In this document: positions 58,178-64,000 of the stretch, one piece after another
Layout: every line of letters starts with the position of its first letter
Position numbering within the stretch: position 1 is the first letter of the stretch
Assembly: GCA_019637685.1 (NCBI GenBank)
Contig: JAHBVF010000007.1
Location: 124,001 to 188,000, forward strand
Length of the DNA stretch: 64,000 nt
Direction of reading: 5' to 3'
DNA from: Caldilineaceae bacterium
GTDB lineage: Bacteria > Chloroflexota > Anaerolineae > Caldilineales > Caldilineaceae
Notes under the pieces: generated by a model
Told to the model about the DNA's origin: nothing
Databases searched by the model: none
The model's input: only the letters and a program-made list of their open reading frames with translations
Position numbers and translations under genes: made by a program

Positions 58178-60454
58178 CTAAGGCTGGCTTGCCTTCAGGT
58201 TGTCAAAGAGGAAGAGCGCGGACTCACTGGCGTCTTCGGGATTGCCCGCCTCGAATCCATACCCGCCGCTGGTCGGTTCAACAGTCACGCTGTCCAGCAA
58301 TTCGCCGTTGACATAGGCACTGATGGTGTCGCCTATGCAATCCAGCTGCAGCAGATTGACAGCACCTTCTGTGGTGTCAATGGCATCGCTTTCCGTCCAG
58401 TCAGCCAGAACATTTACATCCTCACCGGCAATCTCTCCGATGGTGAAGTCGCCAGCGGGGCTGACATCGGCATAGAAGTAGCCATCCTCTGTATAACGGC
58501 AGATCAACCCGGCATAGGCATTGGGATCGCCGGTCGACTGCACCACTTCAATTGCCAGACTGATGTCGGCATAGGATTCGTCATCCTGAACCACCCAGCG
58601 GTATACATTCGGTTCCACTGTGATCTGATACGCGTCGTCGGTATAGCCGTAATTGCCATCTTCGGCATCCACAGCCCAGCCGCTCTCCGGGTCCGAGAAG
58701 TCATCGGCCAGGATGACATCGCCACTGCCGCCCTGTGCTGCCCCACCACCCATCAAAGCAGCAGGGCTTTCCACTCGCACCAGCAGCGCGAAATCCCCGC
58801 CTTCGCCAAAGGCCCGAACACGCACTTCGTAGATGCCGGCGTCGGCCGCGGCCTGGCTGACAATCTCCGCTGATCCCAGCGAAGCACTGGAGAGATCGTG
58901 GACACGGGTTCCATTGGCGCTGAAGTGGACCACCGAAAGGTCCAGGTCCGCCGCTTCCTGGCTCACCAGCAGCACAGAGAGCAACTGTCCCGGCTCGTCA
59001 ATAGCAAAGCCGTAGACAATAGAGCCGTCATCTTTGATCGTCTGCGAAATCAGTTGATTGGAATCAATCAGCCCTACACCTTCTACCACCTCGGCAGTCA
59101 ACGTATAGTCAGCCGCACCGCTATAGCTGAGGACCTGCACAAAATAGGTCCCATCTGCCGGTGCAACCAGAATTATTTCTTCGTTGGGGCCAGTCGTTGC
59201 GCTGGACCACTGATCCAATGGCTGAGCCACGCCCGCGTGCAGGTCCAGGTCCGCATCTTCCTCTTCAGAGTTAAGGACGACCCGCACAAACGTGCCTGCT
59301 GCCACATCGTCCAGTCGGTAGTATTGCACCGCGCCATCTTCCAGCGTGCCTTCGGCTGGCTCATTCCATTCCAAAGCCACCATCGGTGCGCCGGGCACGC
59401 CTTCGGCACTCAGCGTGTAATCAACCGCCAGGCCATCGTAGCTGGTCACAACCACATAATAATCGCCAGGGAGCAGTGCGCCCGTAGATGCGGACTGTGA
59501 GCCATCATCCAGCACATCCGCATACGTATAGAAGTTGCCGTCCTCATACCGATCGACGATCGACATCGAGAGCTCGGCTTCGCTTTCCTCGCCTGGCGTC
59601 AGGACGACGGTCACGTCGTCATACACATCGTCCAGATGCAACTGGAAAATCTGCGTATCAGCATCAGCATCCAGGGTAGCTTCCAACGTATCATCCAGCG
59701 CCAGTCGCTCCGGGGCATCGGCCAGAAAAACAATCGCTGTAAAGTCCGAGCGACGCTCCCATGCATCCACAGTCAGGGTATAGGAGCCGCCCTCGCTGTA
59801 GAAGCGCACCATATCCAACTCTTCGCTGGATATGTACTTGGACACATTGCCGCCGCTGACGGAGACAGAGAAAGTATCACCCTCGCCCGCCTTGAAGTAG
59901 AGCAGGACTTCCTGAGGATAGCCGACATCGGGAATGTTGATGGTGGCATAGCGGGAATCGCTCACATCCGACTCGGCGTAGACACTGCCGGGATAGAGCT
60001 TGCCCGGCGACCGCTCGCTTTCGCTCATTGTGCCGATCATTCCCAGCATAAAGAAGCTGAGCAGCTCGTCGGCCTGGGCAGTCACTTCTACTGTATATTC
60101 GCCCGCAGCCAAAGTGATGGCGTCCATGGCCAATGGCCCCTCATAGACACTCTCTCCCTGCTCATCGTAGATGGCTGCTGTAAAGCTTTCCGCGGCATCG
60201 GGATCGTCCGGGCTAATCATATAATCCCCGTCTTCCGGCAAAAACAGGGCATAACTGTAGACATCCCCACTGGTTGCCGGCTGCTGCACATATTGTCCCA
60301 GCAGCAAAGGCATCGCTTCTTCCTGGGCACTGACTCTGTCCATTTCCCGGGCCAAGAGCGAACCGGGCACAACGGACAGACACAGGCCCACCAAAAGAAG
60401 AACCGATAGCCATTTTCGAATCTTAAATTGATGGCTGCTTTGTTGCGTCTGCAT
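58178..60454 (-). CDS. Secreted multi-domain protein with PPC-like repeats
   Basis: 758 aa from ATG 60454 (after GAGAGGTG). A signal peptide is clear (WLSVLLLVGLCLSVVPGSLLA). The rest is acidic and beta-rich: several copies of a bacterial pre-peptidase C-terminal-like domain, each ending in a pattern such as GDYYVVVTSYDGLAVDYTLSAE, GTYFVQVLSYSGAADYTLTAE and GIYEVRVRAFGEGGDFALLVR. The last ~180 residues, from DDFSDPESGWAV on to NGELLDSVTVEPTSGGYGFEAG, look like a concanavalin/laminin-G-type domain (DUF1080-like). No catalytic domain is seen, so it may bind the surface or carbohydrate. Confidence 0.75.
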   Translation of the reverse strand: MQTQQSSHQFKIRKWLSVLLLVGLCLSVVPGSLLAREMDRVSAQEEAMPLLLGQYVQQPATSGDVYSYALFLPEDGDYMISPDDPDAAESFTAAIYDEQGESVYEGPLAMDAITLAAGEYTVEVTAQADELLSFFMLGMIGTMSESERSPGKLYPGSVYAESDVSDSRYATINIPDVGYPQEVLLYFKAGEGDTFSVSVSGGNVSKYISSEELDMVRFYSEGGSYTLTVDAWERRSDFTAIVFLADAPERLALDDTLEATLDADADTQIFQLHLDDVYDDVTVVLTPGEESEAELSMSIVDRYEDGNFYTYADVLDDGSQSASTGALLPGDYYVVVTSYDGLAVDYTLSAEGVPGAPMVALEWNEPAEGTLEDGAVQYYRLDDVAAGTFVRVVLNSEEEDADLDLHAGVAQPLDQWSSATTGPNEEIILVAPADGTYFVQVLSYSGAADYTLTAEVVEGVGLIDSNQLISQTIKDDGSIVYGFAIDEPGQLLSVLLVSQEAADLDLSVVHFSANGTRVHDLSSASLGSAEIVSQAAADAGIYEVRVRAFGEGGDFALLVRVESPAALMGGGAAQGGSGDVILADDFSDPESGWAVDAEDGNYGYTDDAYQITVEPNVYRWVVQDDESYADISLAIEVVQSTGDPNAYAGLICRYTEDGYFYADVSPAGDFTIGEIAGEDVNVLADWTESDAIDTTEGAVNLLQLDCIGDTISAYVNGELLDSVTVEPTSGGYGFEAGNPEDASESALFLFDNLKASQP

Positions 60455-60655
60455 TGATACACCTCTCATTAAATTTTCATAGAGAAACGAAGATCACTAT
60501 ATTCGGTTATCCAAGGGGACACACGGCTGACAGACATACGAGGGCGTGCCGGTATGCTGCAGGGCACAAATGACAGGCGAAAGTGGAAGGCAGAGGAGCA
60601 GATTGCCAAACGGCTCCGAGTGAAGGCAAAAAGGGAATACCCCTTGACACCATTG

Positions 60656-60683
60656 AGTATAGCAGAGTCCGGCCCGGCGTCAA
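60656..60683 (-). promoter_or_regulatory. Predicted promoter for the secreted PPC-like protein
   Basis: On the minus strand TTGACG (60683-60678), 16 bp, TATACT (60661-60656), about 195 nt upstream of the gene. The rest of the 390-bp gap to the glyoxalase-fold gene shows nothing recognised. Confidence 0.55.
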
Positions 60684-60844
60684 GATGCACAGCAAGCGCG
60701 CCGAAGCCATTGACCCACAGGCAAGGGCAGAATATCCGATTGCCGGTTGCGTTTAAACAGACACAGATAAACAGACACAGAAAATTCGCCATCCCATCGC
60801 CGTGACAGGTGGCACACAGGAGCCAAATCCCGGTGGTCGGTTGT

Positions 60845-61216
60845 CTACACGTGCTGATCTATGAGAATGGAATTGCCATCGGGATCAACAATCACAAGGC
60901 TGGCCGGACCAGTCGTGCTTTCATCGGCTTCCGACACCATCTCCACGCCCTGTGCTTTGAGCTGGCGCTGCACTTCCCGCACGTCTGTGAACTCCTCCAG
61001 CGGTTGGGCGTCCTGGCCCCAGCCGGGATTGAAAGTGAGAATATTGCCCTCAAACATCCCCTGAAAGAGTCCAATCGTATGTTCACCGTTCTTCAGAATC
61101 AGCCAATTCTGGGATTCGTCTCCGCCGAAAACGGTGAACCCCAACTTTTTATAAAAATTCTTGGAAGCCTGAATATCTTTTACTGACAGACTTATGGAAA
61201 AAGCGCCCAGTTCCAT
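60845..61216 (-). CDS. VOC (glyoxalase/bleomycin-resistance fold) protein
   Basis: 123 aa from ATG 61216, which follows AGGGGG. The pattern [46 protein letters not shown] and the C-terminal [18 protein letters not shown] is a VOC fold protein with metal-ligand positions near the glutamate/histidine ends. The reaction is unknown. It lies 19 bp after the Tam-like gene, so they are probably co-transcribed. Confidence 0.88.
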   Translation of the reverse strand: MELGAFSISLSVKDIQASKNFYKKLGFTVFGGDESQNWLILKNGEHTIGLFQGMFEGNILTFNPGWGQDAQPLEEFTDVREVQRQLKAQGVEMVSEADESTTGPASLVIVDPDGNSILIDQHV

Positions 61217-61235
61217 TTTTACCCCCTGTGAAATC

Positions 61236-62054
61236 TCAAACCGTTGCCACCAAAAAGAGCCGACGAAAAGGATAAAGCGTCCGCCCATCCGACTTGGCCG
61301 GATAGGCGACACGCAACCGCCGGGTATACTCGGCCACAAATGTCTCCCGCTCCTGACCTTCCAGACTGTTGAGAATAGGCCGCAGACCGGTCCCTTTTAC
61401 CCATTCAAAAATGGGATCGTCCCCGACCAGCACCTGCATATACTCGGTTTCCCAGATGTCCAGGCTGCTGGTACGTCCTGCCAGCAGGTCGTAATAATCC
61501 CCCGCGTCCGCCACCCATTTGCGCGCCATCGACTGCCGTAATACCTCCGTCCCCAGCGGCTGACCTGCCACCCCTCCATCGGCCAGCGTGTCCCGCATCA
61601 GCCGGTGCGAAGGCATCCCCCAACTGAGAGGCATCTGCACAGCCAGACAGCCGCCCGCCGCCAGTGCCTCCCCCAATCGGGGAAAGAGCGTGGCGTGTCC
61701 ATCCAGCCACTGCAATGTAGCGTTGGAATAGATCAGATCAGGCGGCACCGCGGGTGACCAGTTGTGGACATCCGCCTCCACCCATTCAATTCGGCTTGGC
61801 TCTTCCGCGGCCTGGGCCAGCATTTGGGGCGAGTTGTCCACGCCCACCACCTGTGCGCTCGGCCAGCGCTCGGCGATCAGACGGGTGATCTGCCCGCCGC
61901 CGCAGCCCAGATCATAAATCAGCCGGGGCGATTCCAACGGGACGCGGTCGAGGAGTTCCAGCGCGGGGCGCAGCCGGTGATCGGCGAATTTGAGATACTG
62001 CTGAGGGTCCCATTGGGTTCCCGCGGCCTGCCGCTGGTGATATTGGGTTGCCAC
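61236..62054 (-). CDS. tam: Trans-aconitate 2-methyltransferase-like protein
   Basis: 272 aa from GTG 62054, after AAAGGGAA; a longer frame to 62162 has no family similarity in its first part. [26 protein letters not shown] is the Tam N-terminus, [32 protein letters not shown] the SAM site, then WEADVHNW-like [30 protein letters not shown] and [19 protein letters not shown]. Tam methylates trans-aconitate, an aconitase inhibitor by-product. Confidence 0.88.
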   Translation of the reverse strand: MATQYHQRQAAGTQWDPQQYLKFADHRLRPALELLDRVPLESPRLIYDLGCGGGQITRLIAERWPSAQVVGVDNSPQMLAQAAEEPSRIEWVEADVHNWSPAVPPDLIYSNATLQWLDGHATLFPRLGEALAAGGCLAVQMPLSWGMPSHRLMRDTLADGGVAGQPLGTEVLRQSMARKWVADAGDYYDLLAGRTSSLDIWETEYMQVLVGDDPIFEWVKGTGLRPILNSLEGQERETFVAEYTRRLRVAYPAKSDGRTLYPFRRLFLVATV

Positions 62055-62243
62055 AAATTTCCCTTTCCAAGCATATCCTGCGGTCTGTGCCAGCCTGCCC
62101 ACAGCATCCACAGCTTCTCGGCACAATCTTCCGTCGGGCAGCAGCCGTTTGCTTCCGGTCACTTCTCAGGTGCGACGCACCCAAAGCCGGGATAGTTACC
62201 CATTCCGGTTTTGGGCGACCCAAGCATACCATTTCCTGTCCGC

Positions 62244-62828
62244 TTAGGCAGGCTCCGTGGGCGCGATGTGTTCACGGCAGATGAGTTGGGCTTCCGGCGC
62301 GGTGAGAATCTCATTTGTCAACCCGCAACAGAATTGTGTCTCATCCAGCGGGCGGTGATAGGTGCAGGTGCGACAGACCTCAAAACCAGTCAGCCCATTG
62401 ACGTATTGCATTGTGCTCAGCAAATTCCGCAGGAGGTCTGTCATCTGCTGCGCTTCAGCCTCTCCCAATGCCTGACCGACTGCAACCAGCAGGTCTGGGG
62501 GCAAATGGGAAAAGATTTCCAGGCCCGATGCCGTCAACGCCAGATGGACCTGGCGTTTGTCCTGCTCGTCACCCCGCTTTTCCACATACCCCTTTTCCGC
62601 CAATATCTTCAAAGACTGCGAAACTGTGCCTTTTGTCAATTGCAGATAGTCGGTGACCCCCGCCGGGGTATCGCTGTAGCGGTTGCATATTCCCAAATAG
62701 TACAACATCCGGAGTTGGGCCGGTTGCAGGTTGTATTGGCGGGCCAGGTTCTGCTCCTGCGCCCGCACAAGACTATTGATACGTTCCAAATAACTATACA
62801 TTTGATGGGTATCGGGTGGAGTGTTCAT
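62244..62828 (-). CDS. MarR family transcriptional regulator with C-terminal Cys-rich domain
   Basis: 194 aa from ATG 62828. Winged helix with LQPAQLRMLYYLGICNRYSDTPAGVTDYLQLTKGTVSQSLKILAEKGYVEKRGDEQDKRQVHLALTASG, the regular MarR core with DxR wing. After the helices a tail carries cysteines and histidines (CRTCTYHR, FCCG, ICREH), which may bind a metal or sense oxidants. The predicted promoter would start transcription at or next to the ATG, i.e. a leaderless mRNA. Two 15-bp operator-like palindromes lie upstream. Confidence 0.9.
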   Translation of the reverse strand: MNTPPDTHQMYSYLERINSLVRAQEQNLARQYNLQPAQLRMLYYLGICNRYSDTPAGVTDYLQLTKGTVSQSLKILAEKGYVEKRGDEQDKRQVHLALTASGLEIFSHLPPDLLVAVGQALGEAEAQQMTDLLRNLLSTMQYVNGLTGFEVCRTCTYHRPLDETQFCCGLTNEILTAPEAQLICREHIAPTEPA

Positions 62829-62834
62829 CAGATA

Positions 62835-62908
62835 ATAGTATCGAATCAATACGGTATTGACAAATATGCAGAGGAAGTGCTAGAATTGATTTGGTATCGA
62901 CTCGATAC
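62835..62908. promoter_or_regulatory. Divergent promoter and twin operators of the marR-lipoprotein pair
   Basis: Plus strand: TTGACA 62857-62862, 18 bp, TAGAAT 62881-62886. Minus strand: TTGTCA 62863-62858, 17 bp, TACTAT 62840-62835. The two -35 boxes overlap. Operator-like palindromes GTATCGAATCAATAC (62838-62852, one mismatch) and GTATCGACTCGATAC (62894-62908, perfect) cover the minus-strand -10 and the plus-strand start region. This fits autorepression and co-regulation by the MarR protein. Confidence 0.8.
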
Positions 62909-62944
62909 TAAAATCACACGAACACACGGAAAGGACATTCCCCA

Positions 62945-63730
62945 ATGAAAAGAGAGCGATTCTACTTCTTGTCCCTTTTGCTGGGAACGGCGCTGTTGTT
63001 TGGCGGCTGTGCCCTGGGAACCCCCATCCCTCCCCCAGCCAACACCCCGGCAGTTCCAGAAGCGCCGGCCAATCCCGGCTTTGATGCCGCTGAATCGCCA
63101 GAGGTTGCACCGGCTTTTGACATTGTACACGCACAGGTGACGAAAGAGGATTCTTTTCTGGTCTTCCAATTGCTGGTGCAGAAAGACGCAGGCTCGATCA
63201 TCCCCGCAGAAACAGGCCAGCTGGCCGGCGCGGCTGTAGAAAGCTATGTATGGCCAACTTCGCTGGATTCGTCGTCCGTGGGTTTTGATGCGGAGCAGGG
63301 AATCCTGGCCTTGGCTGTGACAGCCCACCCGGACTTCGACGACACGCCTCTGGTGGATGAGGACGGGGACGGCGACAAATCCAATGACGGTCGTCACTGG
63401 CACAACCACTGGGTTGTACTGGTAAAGGACGAGACGTGCGCGGGTGGCCTGAAAGTGCAAGATATTCCCGAAGGCGAACAGCCAACCCTACCAGCCACCT
63501 GGCCTGAGCTACCCCTTCTTATCGACAGCCCCAATTTCGATCTGGACCTGACCGATTCGCGGATCAGCGTGCATGTGCCCTACGAACCTTTCGCCAATCA
63601 GCCCTTCAACTACGACGGGGTGGCAGCCGGTCTGCAGGTGAATGCCAATCTTCACACTCCCCTGCTGTGCGTCTCCAATGTCCACGATATTGCATCCGGC
63701 GATCTGAGTTTGCCCGGTGCAATGGAATAA
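62945..63730 (+). CDS. Putative lipoprotein of unknown function
   Basis: 261 aa. Lipoprotein signal MKRERFYFLSLLLGTALLFGGC, then a Pro/Ala-rich linker. The mature part is beta-rich, with an unusual acidic and histidine-rich stretch, DEDGDGDKSNDGRHWHNHWVVL, that could bind metal ions (Asp-rich loop plus HxH). Two cysteines occur later (ETCAGG, LLCVSN). It is transcribed divergently from the MarR regulator and probably controlled by it. I do not recognise the family. Confidence 0.8.
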   Translation: MKRERFYFLSLLLGTALLFGGCALGTPIPPPANTPAVPEAPANPGFDAAESPEVAPAFDIVHAQVTKEDSFLVFQLLVQKDAGSIIPAETGQLAGAAVESYVWPTSLDSSSVGFDAEQGILALAVTAHPDFDDTPLVDEDGDGDKSNDGRHWHNHWVVLVKDETCAGGLKVQDIPEGEQPTLPATWPELPLLIDSPNFDLDLTDSRISVHVPYEPFANQPFNYDGVAAGLQVNANLHTPLLCVSNVHDIASGDLSLPGAME

Positions 63731-64000
63731 GAAAGGCTGATTCCGTCCACGCCAGTTGGCTGGTCCGGTTGCTGCCCGTCGGTCAGAATTTCCTCATCTG
63801 TTCGACGGACAATAGCTGGGCCAGCCGGGTGGTCCTGCCTCTATGCCTGTTGTAGACATAACCGGCAAGGAAAATATCCACAGATTGCCCAGGCACAGAT
63901 TTATTCCTGTGTATTCGTTCCATCCGTGTTTATCAGCGTCCACCAGCGAATATTTTCGGCAGCAGCAAACGGTTGCCCCGCGCTCAAACCTTTCTTCGGC
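63731..64000. other. Gene-free right end with repeat-like sequence
   Basis: No convincing gene. The stretch 63872-63962 contains CACAGATTTATTCCTGTG and CCGTGTTTATCAGCGTCCACCAGCGAATATTTTCGG, in the same style as the repeats at 13616-13700, 7932-8067 and 41262-41377. Confidence 0.4.

Overview
The window is a chromosomal segment of a GC-rich bacterium, most likely a member of Chloroflexota (Anaerolineae/Caldilineae-like). Reasons: a split rpoB-rpoC locus, a dcw (division and cell wall) cluster with an adenosylcobalamin-type ribonucleotide reductase next to ftsZ, an FMN-riboswitch-controlled RibXYZ-type riboflavin ABC importer (described from Chloroflexi), and many short palindromic intergenic repeats. 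The assignment rests on gene content and protein style only; no search was run.

Layout. 1-7.4 kb (minus strand): the 5' part of rpoC (runs off the left edge) and complete rpoB, driven by a clear promoter about 430 bp upstream. 8.3-9.1 kb: a phasin-like gene under a consensus promoter with a large operator-like palindrome. 9.3-29.5 kb (plus): a long dcw cluster, mraZ-rsmH-ftsL-ftsI-murF-mraY-murD-ftsW-murG-two CvpA-like genes-murC-kinase-murB-ddl-ftsQ-ftsA-ftsZ, many genes joined by ATGA overlaps; murE is missing. MraZ-type TGGGN boxes lie upstream. 29.9-34.3 kb: nrdR and an intein-containing class II ribonucleotide reductase. 34.5-38.8 kb: RraA-like protein, methyltransferase, greA, lysS. 38.8-42.2 kb: FMN riboswitch and ABC importer. 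42.4-45.3 kb: repeat-bearing parvulin-type PPIase, rpsR, rpsF (minus) and tRNA-Pro(CGG). 45.5-50.6 kb (plus): GMC oxidoreductase, nucleotidyltransferase-like protein, PHP phosphoesterase, alanine racemase, endonuclease III. 50.8-57.8 kb (minus): rpsT, DUF2085 protein, a thiol-redox and cytochrome c maturation group (glutaredoxin-like, TlpA-like, CcdA, CcmD, CcmC, CcmB, CcmA), DUF952, metallo-beta-lactamase fold protein, HxlR regulator. 58.2-63.7 kb: secreted repeat protein, glyoxalase-fold protein, Tam-like methyltransferase, then divergent MarR regulator and lipoprotein genes.

Most of the window is core biology. The unusual points are: (i) a CcdA whose first helix module sits at the C-terminus (circular permutation); (ii) a pair of 116/136-bp TG...CA elements with terminal inverted repeats, each flanked by an exact 15-bp direct repeat, plus two other palindromic elements with flanking direct repeats; (iii) two insertions in RpoC, one coiled-coil-like and one resembling the helix-hairpin-helix C-terminal domain of RpoA; (iv) a 170-bp out-of-frame ftsW/murG overlap that coincides with low-complexity segments in both proteins; (v) an intein placed directly before the presumed thiyl-radical cysteine of the reductase; (vi) well-formed control regions (MraZ boxes, phasin operator, marR divergent promoter with shared -35 boxes, FMN riboswitch with two terminators). 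No CRISPR array, prophage, transposase or defence system was seen.
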